NCBI RefSeq assembly: GCF_013327855.1
Contig: NZ_JABUMX010000001.1
Span: 1,488,001 to 1,552,000, forward strand
Reading direction: 5' to 3'
Origin: Phyllobacterium pellucidum
GTDB lineage: Bacteria; Pseudomonadota; Alphaproteobacteria; Rhizobiales; Rhizobiaceae
DNA: 64,000 nucleotides
Both the position numbers and the translations under genes were made by a program. Numbering within the stretch: position 1 is the stretch's first letter; each line of letters starts with the position of its first letter. The notes below the pieces were generated by a model, which saw only the letters and a list, made by a program, of their open reading frames with translations, was not told the DNA's origin and made no database searches. Positions 25,748-37,122 of this stretch are shown piece by piece.

Positions 25748-27325
25748 TCAAGCAAAGAGCTTGTAGGTGATCAAAACAAAACACAGTGCAATCACCCAAA
25801 GCGCGATTCTCCCAGACCGCGTGTGACGCGCCTCGGCCTTGCCGATTGCCTTGGCGGTCTGCTCGTCAAAGCGAAGGCCATTTGCCGCCATCGTATCGAG
25901 TTCGCGCGAAAGGCGATCGGCACGCGCCACCAGATCCGGCGCCTGCCGGGCAAGGTGCAGGATCGCGTGGGCGCCATCCCGCGCATCGATAAGGATGCCT
26001 TGCGGCCCGAGATTCTGTCTTATCCAGCCTCCGACAACCGGCTCCGACGCCTTCCACATGTTGAAATGCGGGTCGAGTGTGCGCGAAACGCCCTCCACCA
26101 CCACCATTGTTTTCTGCAACATGACGAGTTCTGGACGGGTTTCCATGTCGAAGAGTTCCGTAACCTCGAAGAGCAAGGTCAAGAGCTTCGCCATGGAGAT
26201 CGTCTCGGCCGGCTGGCCGTGGATCGGCTCGCCAATGGCGCGGATTGCCTGTGCGAAGCTCGCAACGTCATGGTGGTGCGGGACGTAGCCGGCCTCAAAA
26301 TGAACTTCGGCGACGCGGGCATAATCGCGGGTGATGAAGCCATAGAGGATTTCGGCGAGAAACCGCCGTTCCTTCTTGCCGAGCCGGCCGGTAATGCCGA
26401 AATCCACGGCGACGATATGGCCTTCGTCATCGACGAAAAGGTTTCCCGGATGCATGTCGGCATGAAAGAAGCCGTCGCGCAGCGTGTGGCGCAGAAAGGA
26501 CTGGATCAGCGTTTCAGCGAGGCCGATCAGATTGTGACCGGCCGCCCGCAGCCCCTCGATATCCGACATCTTGATGCCGTCGATCCATTCGAGCGTCAGC
26601 ACATCCCTGCCTGTCCGCTCCCAGTCAACCTTCGGCACGCGGAAGCCAGGATCATCCTTGGTGTTCTCGCCGATCTCCGAAAGGGCGGCGGCTTCGAGAC
26701 GCAGGTCCATTTCTATGCGCGTGGTCTGGGCGAGCGTGCGAGTGACCTCGATGGGCCGCAGGCGGCGCGTCGCCGGCACGTAGCGTTCCTGCCACTGCGC
26801 GACCAGGAAAAAGCTCTCAAGATCGTTGTTGAAGCGCTGTCGCACGCCCGGTCGTACCACCTTGACCGCCACCTTCTCAACCGAGCCAGCAACATTGACA
26901 TATGCAGGGTGAACCTGCGCAATCGATGCCGCCGCTATTGGTGCGTCAAAGCTTACATAAAGATCGTCGAGCCTCCGGCCGAGTGAACCTTCGATGGCCT
27001 TGACCGAGGCTTCCATCGGGAAGAAATCCAGCTGGTCCTGCAGCAACGCCAGATCGTCTGCGACTTCCGTGCCGACCACATCGGGACGCGTGGCCAGAAA
27101 TTGCCCGAGCTTTACGTAAGATGGTCCAAGCTTATTGATGGCCCGTGACATGCGCTCCGAACGACGCGCGGTCATGGCGCGCCGGCGCGCCAGAAGGCCG
27201 GCGACGCGATGGCCAAAGGCGGGAAGACCGCTGAGGCCGTCCGCGGGCAATGCGGAAATCACGCCTTCACGCGTCATGATCCATCCGGCCCGCATCAGGC
27301 GGAATGTCGCTGCTAGCTTACTCAT
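25748..27325 (-). CDS. ubiB: UbiB, atypical kinase for ubiquinone synthesis
   Basis: 525 aa. ABC1/ADCK/UbiB family. KLGQ motif (PSYVKLGQFLATRPD), the Ala-rich loop AAASIAQVH, FHADMHPGN catalytic and DFGI metal-binding motifs, and a C-terminal hydrophobic anchor (ALWVIALCFVLITYK). Required for normal ubiquinone production, probably through ATPase activity at the inner membrane. Starts 7 bp after the ubiE stop, so the two are co-transcribed. Confidence 0.95.
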   Translation of the reverse strand: MSKLAATFRLMRAGWIMTREGVISALPADGLSGLPAFGHRVAGLLARRRAMTARRSERMSRAINKLGPSYVKLGQFLATRPDVVGTEVADDLALLQDQLDFFPMEASVKAIEGSLGRRLDDLYVSFDAPIAAASIAQVHPAYVNVAGSVEKVAVKVVRPGVRQRFNNDLESFFLVAQWQERYVPATRRLRPIEVTRTLAQTTRIEMDLRLEAAALSEIGENTKDDPGFRVPKVDWERTGRDVLTLEWIDGIKMSDIEGLRAAGHNLIGLAETLIQSFLRHTLRDGFFHADMHPGNLFVDDEGHIVAVDFGITGRLGKKERRFLAEILYGFITRDYARVAEVHFEAGYVPHHHDVASFAQAIRAIGEPIHGQPAETISMAKLLTLLFEVTELFDMETRPELVMLQKTMVVVEGVSRTLDPHFNMWKASEPVVGGWIRQNLGPQGILIDARDGAHAILHLARQAPDLVARADRLSRELDTMAANGLRFDEQTAKAIGKAEARHTRSGRIALWVIALCFVLITYKLFA

Positions 27326-27332
27326 TCAGAAT

Positions 27333-28109
27333 TCACAACTTCCAGCCGGAATGCAGGGCGGCCACTCCACCGGTGAAATTGCGCCAGGTAACGCGCTCAA
27401 ATCCTGCCTTGCGGATCATTTCGCCGAAATCGGCCTGGCGCGGAAACTTGCGGATCGATTCGACAAGATACTGGTAGCTGTCGGCATCGCCGGTCACCGC
27501 CTTGCCGATCTTCGGAATGGCGTTGAACGACCACGCATCATAGACCTTGTCGAGGATCGGCAGTTCCACCTCGGAAAACTCGAGGCACATGAAGCGCCCG
27601 CCCGGCTTCAGGACACGGAAGGCTTCGGCCAGGGCACGATCGATATGCGGAACGTTGCGGATACCGAAGGCGATCGTATAGGCATCGAAGCTCACATCGG
27701 CAAAGGGAAGCTCTTCCGCATTGGCTTCGACAAACTCGAGATTCTCCGCGAGGCCTTTCTTTTCGGCTCGATCGCGCCCGACGCCGAGCATGGAACCATT
27801 GATGTCGAGCACGGTTGCATGGGCGTTGCGGCCGGAGGCTTCCACGATCCGGAACGCGATGTCTCCGGTACCGCCGGCAACGTCAAGGACTTTCCAGTTG
27901 GCCGTGCGCGAGGGGGACAGCCAGGCAATCATCGAGTCCTTCCAGACCCGGTGCATGCCGCCCGACATGAGATCGTTCATCACGTCGTAGCGCTTGGCAA
28001 CGCGGTGAAATACATCGTTGACACGCGACTGCTTTTCGCCGTCGCTGATGTCCTGAAACCCGAATGAAGTTTCCATGCCGCCATGGGCGCCGGTGCGTTG
28101 CTGGCTCAT
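27333..28109 (-). CDS. ubiE: Ubiquinone/menaquinone C-methyltransferase UbiE
   Basis: 258 aa. SAM-dependent methyltransferase that adds the C-5 methyl group in ubiquinone synthesis. [12 protein letters not shown] is the SAM-binding motif [17 protein letters not shown] and [15 protein letters not shown] are UbiE signatures; the C-terminus [12 protein letters not shown] is the family end. The ATG at 28109 gives the usual length; the frame is open ~930 bp further upstream, but that part lies antisense to add and is not coding. Confidence 0.95.
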   Translation of the reverse strand: MSQQRTGAHGGMETSFGFQDISDGEKQSRVNDVFHRVAKRYDVMNDLMSGGMHRVWKDSMIAWLSPSRTANWKVLDVAGGTGDIAFRIVEASGRNAHATVLDINGSMLGVGRDRAEKKGLAENLEFVEANAEELPFADVSFDAYTIAFGIRNVPHIDRALAEAFRVLKPGGRFMCLEFSEVELPILDKVYDAWSFNAIPKIGKAVTGDADSYQYLVESIRKFPRQADFGEMIRKAGFERVTWRNFTGGVAALHSGWKL

Positions 28110-28217
28110 CTCGATTACCTGATCTACTCTATTTGCGGCGAACCATAGAAGATTAGTTCGCGCAACGCTATTGTCCTCTTGCGCGATGAAGCGACGCGTT
28201 TGTTGTCGGGTGACTTG

Positions 28218-29237
28218 ATGGTTCTGAAAGCTGAGTTGCACTGCCATATAGAAGGCGCCGCATCCGTGCCGCTGGTGCAGCGGAAGGCGGCAAAATACGG
28301 CGTCGATGTTTCCGGCTTCATTCAGGACGAGAAATTCGTTTGGGGCGATTTCACGTCTTTCCTTCATGCCTATGACCAGGCATCCATGCTGTTTCGCACG
28401 GAAGAAGATTATGCCGACCTCGCCGAAGATTACCTTCTGGCGCTGAGCCGGCACGATTGCATCTATTCCGAAGTGTTCATTTCCACTGATCATGCGATCA
28501 GCGCCGGTCTCGATCCGCGCGCCTACATCGAGGGCCTTGCCGGGGGCATGAGCCGCGCCAAGGCAGCAACCGGGATTGAGGGGCGCCTGATCGCGACGGG
28601 CCTGCGCCACAAGGGTCCCGAAGCCGTATTGGCGGCGGCCCGCTATATCGTGGAGAACCCGCATCCGCTGGTCACCGGTTTCGGCATGGCCGGAGACGAA
28701 CGCATGCATCGCCCGGGTGATTTTGCCGCCGCGTTCAATCTCGCCCGCGACGCAGGCCTCGGCATAACAGTGCATGCGGGCGAACTTTGCGGCTGGGAAA
28801 GCGTGGCCGCCGCGCTCGATGCCATCAAGCCCACGCGCATCGGCCATGGAGTGCGGGCCATCGAGAACCCGAACCTCGTCCAGCGCCTTGCCGCCGATCA
28901 GATCGTCCTTGAATGCTGCCCGGGATCGAACGTTGCGCTCGGCGTCTATCCTGACTTTGCCGCCCATCCCTTGCCGGTGCTGGCTCGCGCCGGCGTCCCG
29001 GTAACGCTCAATGCCGACGATCCGCCCTATTTCCATACGGATCTTGCCCGCGAATATGCCATCGCGGCCAACAATTTTGGCTATGACGACGCGGGCCTCG
29101 TCGCCGTGACCGAGACGGCCCTCAAGGCGGCATTCATCGACGAGGATACGAGGCGTTCATTGATCCAACGTCTCGCAGCGGACAAAACTGTGCGCGCTTC
29201 GGTTGAGATCTTTGCGGGACCGGCGCCGAAAGGCTAA
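28218..29237 (+). CDS. add: Adenosine deaminase-family enzyme
   Basis: 339 aa. Metal-dependent amidohydrolase of the adenosine/adenine deaminase family: HxH zinc motif in [12 protein letters not shown] with the catalytic Glu, [15 protein letters not shown] and LNADDPPYF. Converts (deoxy)adenosine to (deoxy)inosine, feeding the nearby purine nucleoside phosphorylase. Some relatives with a DDPxYF ending are adenine deaminases, so the substrate is not certain. The ATG at 28218 follows GGGTGA; an earlier TTG at 28179 is less likely. Divergent from ubiE, 32 bp upstream of upp. Confidence 0.85.
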   Translation: MVLKAELHCHIEGAASVPLVQRKAAKYGVDVSGFIQDEKFVWGDFTSFLHAYDQASMLFRTEEDYADLAEDYLLALSRHDCIYSEVFISTDHAISAGLDPRAYIEGLAGGMSRAKAATGIEGRLIATGLRHKGPEAVLAAARYIVENPHPLVTGFGMAGDERMHRPGDFAAAFNLARDAGLGITVHAGELCGWESVAAALDAIKPTRIGHGVRAIENPNLVQRLAADQIVLECCPGSNVALGVYPDFAAHPLPVLARAGVPVTLNADDPPYFHTDLAREYAIAANNFGYDDAGLVAVTETALKAAFIDEDTRRSLIQRLAADKTVRASVEIFAGPAPKG

Positions 29238-29269
29238 GATCGCCGCGTAAAAGAGTGAAGGGGATTTCC

Positions 29270-29896
29270 ATGGGCGTGACGCTCGTTTCTCATCCGCTTG
29301 TCCAGCACAAGCTAACCATCATGCGCGACAAGGATACCTCGACCGCCGGCTTCCGGCGGCTCCTGAAGGAAATTTCCCTGCTGCTCTGCTATGAAGTGAC
29401 GCGCGACCTGCAATTGACCACGATCAAGATCCAGACGCCGCTGGCCGAGATGGATGCGCCGGTGATCGAGGGCAAGAAACTGGTCTTCGCCTCCATCCTG
29501 CGCGCCGGCAACGGCCTTCTCGAAGGCATGCTCGATCTGGTCCCGGCGGCGCGCGTTGCACATATCGGGCTCTACCGCGATCACGAAACGCTGCAGCCGG
29601 TCGAATATTACTTCAAAGCGCCGGAAGACATCGTTAACCGGCTTATTATTGTCGTCGATCCGATGCTCGCAACGGCAAACTCCGCCATTGCCGCGATTCA
29701 GAAGCTGAAGGACCGCGGCGCGAGCAACATCCGCTTCCTGTGCCTCCTCGCGGCCCCCGAAGGTATCGAGCGCTTCACTACGGCGCATCCCGACGTGCAG
29801 GTCTTTACCGCGGCGATCGACGATCATTTGAACGAAAAGGGCTATATCGTGCCGGGTCTCGGCGATGCCGGCGATCGCATGTACGGGACGAAATAG
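29270..29896 (+). CDS. upp: Uracil phosphoribosyltransferase
   Basis: 208 aa, the usual length. Makes UMP from uracil and PRPP. The N-terminus ([19 protein letters not shown]) and the PRPP-binding segment [12 protein letters not shown], together with the C-terminal [16 protein letters not shown], are diagnostic. AAGGGG lies upstream of the ATG; a GTG at 29255 is also in frame but lies upstream of that ribosome site. Salvages uracil released by pyrimidine nucleoside breakdown in the convergent deoA-punA-cdd operon. Confidence 0.96.
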   Translation: MGVTLVSHPLVQHKLTIMRDKDTSTAGFRRLLKEISLLLCYEVTRDLQLTTIKIQTPLAEMDAPVIEGKKLVFASILRAGNGLLEGMLDLVPAARVAHIGLYRDHETLQPVEYYFKAPEDIVNRLIIVVDPMLATANSAIAAIQKLKDRGASNIRFLCLLAAPEGIERFTTAHPDVQVFTAAIDDHLNEKGYIVPGLGDAGDRMYGTK

Positions 29897-29960
29897 CCTT
29901 CCGGGGAACCTCGCCCCTGCAAGGGGGACGTGAGATCACAAACCTCTGAAAGTTTGGTGC

Positions 29961-31277
29961 TTAACCGCCGACGCGCCGCAGGACGGGGCTTACGGTGCGT
30001 GGCTTGCGTTCCGAAAAGCTGAACGCCTGCTCGATGGCGCGAACGCCTGCTGCCGCATCGTCGTCGCTGCGCGCATGGACCAATGCAATCGGCTCGCCCG
30101 CTTCCATTCTGGCACCAATCGGCTGCAGGTCGGTGATGCCGACGGCATGGTCGATGGGATCCTGGGGGCGGATGCGCCCGCCACCGAGCGCGACCACAGC
30201 GACGCCGATGCCGCGCGTATCGATTGACGAGACGAAGCCCAGGGCCGGCGCTTTCACTTCACGGGTAATGGGCGCAACCGGCAAATAGTGGCGGGGCCGC
30301 GCCATCAAATCGGTTGGACCGCCGAGGGCAGCCACCATGCGCCCGAAGATCTCCGCCGCCTTGCCGCTGTGAAGCGCTTCGCGGGCCTTCTCCATTGCCA
30401 GCTTGTGGTTGGCAGCCAGTTTGCCCGAAACCAGCATTTCGGCGGCAAGCGCAAGGGTCACATCCTCAAGCCTGCTGTCGCGCTTGTCGCCGGTCAGGAA
30501 ATCGACGGCAATCTTGACCTCAACGGCATTTCCGGCCGCGAGAGCCAGCGGCTCGTTCATATCGGTGAGCAACGCCGTCGTCATGAGCCCGGCGCCCTGC
30601 GCCACCCCCACGATGCTTTCCGCGAGAGCGACGGCGTCGCGGGTCTTCGCCATGAACGCACCATTGCCAGCCTTGACGTCCAGCACCAGCGCGTTGAGCC
30701 CAGCCGACAGTTTCTTCGATAGGATCGAGGCGGTGATCAGCGGGATCGATTCCACCGTCGCGGTGACGTCGCGGATCGAATAAAAGCGCTTGTCGGCGGG
30801 CGCCAGGTTTGCCGTCTGGCCAATGATGGCGCAGCCCACGCTGTGCACCACCCGGCGAAACAAGGCATTGTCCGGCTGGCTGCGATAACCGGGGATCGCA
30901 TCCATCTTGTCGAGAGTGCCGCCCGTGTGACCAAGCCCACGGCCGGAGATCATCGGCACATAGGCGCCGCAGGCCGCAGCAATCGGCGCCAGCATCAGCG
31001 AGACATTGTCGCCGACGCCGCCGGTGGAGTGCTTGTCGACGGCGGGTCCGGGCAAATCGGACCAATCGAGGATATCGCCGGAATCGCGCATGGCGAGGGT
31101 CAACGCCACAGCTTCGTCGCGCTTCATGCCGTTGAAGAAAACGGCCATGGCGAATGCAGCGACCTGGCCCTCGGTGATTGAGCCCGAACTCATGGCATTG
31201 ACGAAAGCGGTGATGTCGGCGGCGTCGAGTGTCTCGCCATCGCGCTTGCGGCGAATGATTTCCTGGGGCAACAGCAT
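29961..31277 (-). CDS. deoA: Thymidine phosphorylase
   Basis: 438 aa. Glycosyltransferase-3-fold phosphorylase that splits thymidine and deoxyuridine to base plus deoxyribose-1-phosphate. KHSTGGVGDNVSLMLAPIAA (phosphate site) and the SGRGLGHTGGTLDK signature are present. Starts 3 bp after the punA stop; last gene of the nucleoside operon. The convergent upp ends 64 bp away. Confidence 0.95.
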   Translation of the reverse strand: MLLPQEIIRRKRDGETLDAADITAFVNAMSSGSITEGQVAAFAMAVFFNGMKRDEAVALTLAMRDSGDILDWSDLPGPAVDKHSTGGVGDNVSLMLAPIAAACGAYVPMISGRGLGHTGGTLDKMDAIPGYRSQPDNALFRRVVHSVGCAIIGQTANLAPADKRFYSIRDVTATVESIPLITASILSKKLSAGLNALVLDVKAGNGAFMAKTRDAVALAESIVGVAQGAGLMTTALLTDMNEPLALAAGNAVEVKIAVDFLTGDKRDSRLEDVTLALAAEMLVSGKLAANHKLAMEKAREALHSGKAAEIFGRMVAALGGPTDLMARPRHYLPVAPITREVKAPALGFVSSIDTRGIGVAVVALGGGRIRPQDPIDHAVGITDLQPIGARMEAGEPIALVHARSDDDAAAGVRAIEQAFSFSERKPRTVSPVLRRVGG

Positions 31278-31280
31278 GGG

Positions 31281-32081
31281 TCAGCCAATCTCCCGGATCA
31301 GCACCCGGATAATCTTCTGCAGGCGCGCGCCACCCATCGGTGCGATGTCCTTGGTTTCCTCGTGCGAGAGTTCAGCGCCGGTCATGCCGGCACCGTAATT
31401 GGTGACGACCGAGCAGGCCGCAACGCGCAGGCCGAAGAACCGGGCGAGAATGACTTCGGGCACTGTCGACATGCCGACCGCATCGGCGCCGAGCGTGCGG
31501 GCCATGCGAATTTCGGCCGGCGTTTCGAAGGATGGGCCGGAAAACCACATATAGACGCCGGAGGTGATCTTCTCTCCCGCCTCGCTGGCGGCAAGGATGA
31601 TGGCGTCCCTGAGCTTCTGGTCATAGGCGGTGGTCATGCCGACAAAGCGTTGATCCGAGGGTTCGCCGATCAGCGGATTGAGCCCCGAATAGTTGATGTG
31701 ATCGTCGATCAGCATGACGCTGCCCGGCGCAATATCGTGGCGCACCGAACCTGCGGCATTGGTGAGGATCAACATCTCGATGCCGAGGTCCGCAAGCGCT
31801 GCAATTACCGGGCGCATGACCGATGCATCGCCCTTCTCGTAATAATGCGATCGCCCAGCCAGCATAAGGACCGGCTTGCCGGACAGATAACCGGCAACGA
31901 CTTCTCCGGCATGGCCGGAGACGCCGCTATGCGGGAAGCCCGGCAGGTCGGCATAGGGGATACGGACCGGATTTTCGACGGCATCGACCAACGAGCCAAG
32001 CCCCGAACCGAGCACCAGTGCCACGCGCGGCGCAAGGCCATTGAGCTTCTTGATGAGAGCGCCGGTTGCAGGTGCGATCAT
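31281..32081 (-). CDS. punA: Purine nucleoside phosphorylase (trimeric PNP/MTAP type)
   Basis: 266 aa. Low-molecular-mass PNP family: LGSGLGSLVD, AGRSHYYEKG, TNAAGSV, FSGPSFETPAEI and GMSTVPEV are family motifs. Phosphorolyses inosine, guanosine or their deoxy forms. It differs from hexameric DeoD. Sits between cdd (40 bp upstream) and deoA (3 bp downstream). Confidence 0.93.
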   Translation of the reverse strand: MIAPATGALIKKLNGLAPRVALVLGSGLGSLVDAVENPVRIPYADLPGFPHSGVSGHAGEVVAGYLSGKPVLMLAGRSHYYEKGDASVMRPVIAALADLGIEMLILTNAAGSVRHDIAPGSVMLIDDHINYSGLNPLIGEPSDQRFVGMTTAYDQKLRDAIILAASEAGEKITSGVYMWFSGPSFETPAEIRMARTLGADAVGMSTVPEVILARFFGLRVAACSVVTNYGAGMTGAELSHEETKDIAPMGGARLQKIIRVLIREIG

Positions 32082-32121
32082 GCGGCACCCACAGGGGCGA
32101 GAGCAACGTGATGGATGTTCA

Positions 32122-32535
32122 TCATCCCTTTGCTCCTCCGAGGACTTCCGCTTCGAAGCCGAAGGGGAAAATCTCCTTCATCGTCAAGGTCTCGACAATC
32201 CCGTCATTGTCGCAAAGGTGGAGCAGCACATCGGGGCCGGCAAATTCCGCTAGCCGCTGGCGGCAGCCCCCACAGGGGGTGCATTTCGCCTTCTTCTCGG
32301 CGACGACAGCGATTTCGGTGATCGTGCCGCCGCCGCCCATGACGAAGTGTGAGAGCGCCGTCGTTTCGGCGCACCAGCCTTCCGGATAGGAGACAACCTC
32401 GATATTGCAACCCGAATAAATGCGCCCGTCGCTGGTGCGAATCGCGGCGCCAACCGGAAACTGCGAATAGGGCGAATGCGTCTTCTGCATCGCGGCATAG
32501 GCCGCGTCGAAAAGGTCCTTGCTGTTGGTCATCAT
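32122..32535 (-). CDS. cdd: Cytidine deaminase
   Basis: 137 aa. Zinc cytidine/deoxycytidine deaminase of the small tetrameric type: GWCAETTAL (CAE motif) and TPCGGCRQ supply the three zinc Cys ligands and catalytic Glu. Two consecutive ATG codons; the first overlaps the permease stop (ATGA). The frame is open far upstream but that region is the permease gene in another frame. Confidence 0.96.
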   Translation of the reverse strand: MMTNSKDLFDAAYAAMQKTHSPYSQFPVGAAIRTSDGRIYSGCNIEVVSYPEGWCAETTALSHFVMGGGGTITEIAVVAEKKAKCTPCGGCRQRLAEFAGPDVLLHLCDNDGIVETLTMKEIFPFGFEAEVLGGAKG

Positions 32536-33503
32536 CTTTCTTTCACGTAGGCAACGCCCCCGGCCTTGGGCGGGATCGCCTTGCCGATAAAGCCGGCGAG
32601 CAGCACGATGGTCAAAATATAGGGAAGCGCCTGCATCAATTGCACGGGCACCTCGCCGATCAGGGGCATGGGATGGCCCTGCATGCGAATGGCAACGGCA
32701 TCGAGAAAGCCGAAGAGCAGGCAAGCGAACATTGCCTGCACCGGACGCCATTTGGCGAAGATCAATGCCGCAAGCGCTATGTAGCCCTTGCCGGCTGTCA
32801 TGTCCTTGACGAAGCCGGCGCCCTGGGCGGTGGCAAGATAGGCACCGGCAACGCCGCAAAGCACGCCGCAGCAGATGACGGCACGATAGCGCAGCCAGGG
32901 CACCGATACGCCCGCGGTATCGACCGCCGCCGGGTTCTCGCCCACGGCACGCAAACGCAGGCCGAATCGCGTGCGGTAGAGCACCCACCAGGTGAACGGG
33001 ACGAGCAAGAAGGCGAGATAGACCAGGATCGAATGACCCGAGATCAGTTCGTAATAGATCGGGCCGATGATCGGGACACCTCGCATTGCCTCGGCGCCCG
33101 GAAGATTGATCGGATTGAAACGTGCCGTATTGGGCAAGGACGGCGTGCGCCCGCCCTGGCTGAACCATGCCTGTCCGAGGATGACGGTGGTTCCCGCCGC
33201 GATGAAGTTGATGGCAACGCCCGAGACAATCTGGTTGCCGCGATGGGTGATCGAGGCAAAGCCATGCACGAGACCGAGCGCCACGGATACAAGGACGGCA
33301 GCGAGAAGCCCCGCCCAGGCGGAGCCGTACCAGGCCGCAACCGTGCCGGCCGCAAAGGCTCCGGCCAGCATCTTGCCCTCAAGCCCGATATCGAAGATCC
33401 CTGATCGCTCGGAATAGAGACCCGCCAGGCAGGCGAGCAGCAGCGGCACAGAGAGGCGGATCGTTGAATCAAAGAGCTGCAGCAGGGTGATCAGAAAATC
33501 CAT
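32532..33503 (-). CDS. Nucleoside ABC transporter permease (second)
   Basis: 323 aa. Multispanning membrane protein of the branched-chain/BMP-type permease family (YufQ-like); about eight hydrophobic segments and the LACLAGLYSERSGIFDIGLEG start that is diagnostic of the group. Overlaps the preceding permease by one base and cdd by four. Forms the heterodimeric channel for nucleoside uptake with the other permease. Confidence 0.9.
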   Translation of the reverse strand: MDFLITLLQLFDSTIRLSVPLLLACLAGLYSERSGIFDIGLEGKMLAGAFAAGTVAAWYGSAWAGLLAAVLVSVALGLVHGFASITHRGNQIVSGVAINFIAAGTTVILGQAWFSQGGRTPSLPNTARFNPINLPGAEAMRGVPIIGPIYYELISGHSILVYLAFLLVPFTWWVLYRTRFGLRLRAVGENPAAVDTAGVSVPWLRYRAVICCGVLCGVAGAYLATAQGAGFVKDMTAGKGYIALAALIFAKWRPVQAMFACLLFGFLDAVAIRMQGHPMPLIGEVPVQLMQALPYILTIVLLAGFIGKAIPPKAGGVAYVKER

Positions 33504-34648
33504 TATTGCCCACCCCCAGCTGTGACCACCGATGCAGTCTCCCGCTTCACCCGGCCCACGCGCTGGAAAATGCGCTGCAGCGACGGGCGGAACATATGCT
33601 CGAGCGCGCCGGCAAAAAGAATGACGAGACCCTGGATGATGACGATCATGTCGCGCGAGATATTCGGCATGTCGAAGGCGATTTCCGCGCCGCCCTGATA
33701 GAGCATACCGAAGAGAATTGCCGCGAGCACGATGCCGACCGGATGGGAACGCCCCATCAGCGCGACGGCGATGCCGACGAAACCCGCGCCTTGCACGAAA
33801 TCGAGCTGCATGCGGTGCTGGGCGCCCATGATCGGGTTCAGCGCCATCATTCCGGCGAGGGCGCCGGAAATCATCATGGTGATGATGATGATCCGTAACT
33901 CGCTGATGCCTGCATAGCGGGCCGCCTTCGGGCTGAAGCCCATGGTGCGAATTTCATAGCCGAGCTTGGTGCGCCAGATCAGCAGCCAGACCAGGAAGGC
34001 GGCCAGAAGCGCGAGCAGGAAACTGATGTTGAGAGGGGCCGAGCGCATGTCGAGGCCGATGATATTGAGCAGCCAGCCGAGGCCCGGCAATTGCCCGCCG
34101 TCGCCGAAGACGCGGGTTTCCGGAGCCTGGCTGCCGAGCGGCTTCAGAACGCCGACCAGAAGGTAGACCATGATGCTGGCGGCAATGAAGTTGAACATGA
34201 TCGTGGTGATGACGACATGCGAGCCGCGCTTTGCCTGCAGCCATGCCGGGATCAGGGCCCAGAGAGCGCCGACCAGTGCCGAGGCGAGGATCGCGAGCGG
34301 AAATACCAGCCACCAGGGCAGGGAATTGCCAAGTCCGAGACCGACAATGGTCACGCCCAGCCCGCCAATGTAGGCCTGGCCCTCGCCGCCGATATTGAAG
34401 AGGCCGCAATGAAACGCGACCGCGACGCAGAGCCCGGTAAAGATGAAGTTGGTGGCGTAGTAGAGCGTGTAGCCGACACCGTCGCCGGAGCCGAAGGCCC
34501 CCTTTACCATCAGAACCGCGGCGTCGATCGGGCTTTCGCCGACAAGCATCACAACGAGGCCTGCCACAAGAAATGCAACGATCAGATTGATCAGTGGCAG
34601 AAGCCCGTAATCGGCCCAGGCAGGCAATTTGGCGAAGGGCTGGCTCAT
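33503..34648 (-). CDS. Nucleoside ABC transporter permease (first)
   Basis: 381 aa. YufP-type permease, about ten hydrophobic segments; FHCGLFNIGGEGQAYIGGLG is the hallmark region of nucleoside/sugar permeases. Overlaps the cysteine-hydrolase-like gene by 4 nt and the second permease by 1 nt. Inner-membrane partner of the two-domain ATPase at 35193-36725. Confidence 0.9.
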   Translation of the reverse strand: MSQPFAKLPAWADYGLLPLINLIVAFLVAGLVVMLVGESPIDAAVLMVKGAFGSGDGVGYTLYYATNFIFTGLCVAVAFHCGLFNIGGEGQAYIGGLGVTIVGLGLGNSLPWWLVFPLAILASALVGALWALIPAWLQAKRGSHVVITTIMFNFIAASIMVYLLVGVLKPLGSQAPETRVFGDGGQLPGLGWLLNIIGLDMRSAPLNISFLLALLAAFLVWLLIWRTKLGYEIRTMGFSPKAARYAGISELRIIIITMMISGALAGMMALNPIMGAQHRMQLDFVQGAGFVGIAVALMGRSHPVGIVLAAILFGMLYQGGAEIAFDMPNISRDMIVIIQGLVILFAGALEHMFRPSLQRIFQRVGRVKRETASVVTAGGGQ

Positions 34649-35192
34649 GGCAAGGTCTCGATGATCGCGTCAGTCATTGAAATGCGGGCATATTCGCCAT
34701 CGAGAATGGCCAGTGACAGCGCATGCACGTCTTCGGCGCTCCATAGCTTGCCGCTCCGATCCTTGCGGTCGATGCTTGCGACCGCATCCTCGGGGATCGT
34801 TACCTCGAACCCGAGATTGCTGGCCATGCGCACCGTGGCATCGACAGAGTTTTCGAGAAGCACGCCGGCAATGACCAGGCTGCGGACCTGCAATTCGTCC
34901 AGCACATCCATCAGATCGGTGCCGATGAAGGCATTGTTGGTGCGTTTGTCGACGACGGGCTCGCCCAATTGCGGTTCGGCCTCCGGCTTGAAGTCATTGC
35001 CGTCAGTGCCGGGCCGGTAGGGGGACTGCGGATCGGTGGAATCGTGGCGGATGTGGATGACCGGCAAACGTCGCTCGCGCCAGGCGGCGAGCAAACGTGC
35101 TATCGCTTCCTCCGCACCGGGTTGGCCGCGCCGGCCCCATTTCGGATCATCAATCGCTTTTTGAACGTCGATGATGAGGAGTGCCTGGGTCG

Positions 35193-35196
<4 letters not shown>
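34645..35196 (-). CDS. Isochorismatase-fold protein with Ser at the catalytic Cys position
   Basis: 183 aa. Isochorismatase/cysteine hydrolase fold: LLIIDVQKA (Asp), VVDKRTNNAF (Lys) and AGVLLENSVDATVRMA. In amidase members (nicotinamidase, N-carbamoyl hydrolases) the position before V is Cys; here the codon is TCT, Ser117. Isochorismatases proper also lack the Cys, so hydrolysis without a thiol nucleophile is possible. Lies inside the nucleoside transporter operon with ATGA overlaps on both sides, which suggests a role in nucleobase or nucleoside breakdown. The reaction is unknown. Confidence 0.75.
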
Positions 35197-36725
<1,529 letters not shown>

Positions 36726-36897
36726 ATCCCCATCCGCTGTTTTGCAGCTTTTATCGTCTTTTCGCGTTTCGACCCTAACACGGGATTTTTTTCTTTCCAG
36801 TCAAGAAACGCAAGATTCAACAGCCATGGGGCGACGAGCCTTGCACCAGGATCGCCCTCCGCCTAGAGAGTAAACCGCACGGCAATGGAGACGAGCA

Positions 36898-37113
36898 ATG
36901 ACGACGGAAGACCGGCCAGATCGTTTGACGCGCCTCGAAATTATCGTCACCGAGCAGGAGAAGACCATTGAGGAACTTTCCGGCCAGATCACCGAGCAGT
37001 GGAAGACAATCGAAGCCATGCGCCGCCAGCTCGGGGCGTTGACCGACCGCTTCCTTGTTCTCGAAGAACAGGCGACACCGGATATCCCAATTACCAAACC
37101 ACCGCATTATTGA
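36898..37113 (+). CDS. slyX: SlyX family coiled-coil protein
   Basis: 71 aa. Short helical protein with heptad pattern from about residue 8 to 58 (LTRLEIIVTEQEKTIEELSG onward) and a C-terminal KPPHY that is the SlyX signature. Function is unknown in the family. GGAGACGAGCA precedes the ATG. It interrupts the otherwise minus-strand nucleoside region. Confidence 0.85.
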   Translation: MTTEDRPDRLTRLEIIVTEQEKTIEELSGQITEQWKTIEAMRRQLGALTDRFLVLEEQATPDIPITKPPHY

Positions 37114-37122
37114 GATGGACAA

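Noticed and set aside
28110..29036. Long upstream extension of the ubiE frame
   Set aside because: It lies antisense to add, adds ~300 residues absent from UbiE, and the ATG at 28109 gives the normal length.
29914..29930. Terminator between upp and deoA
   Set aside because: The only inverted repeat is CCCCT-GCA-AGGGG, 5 bp with no T-run, too weak to call.
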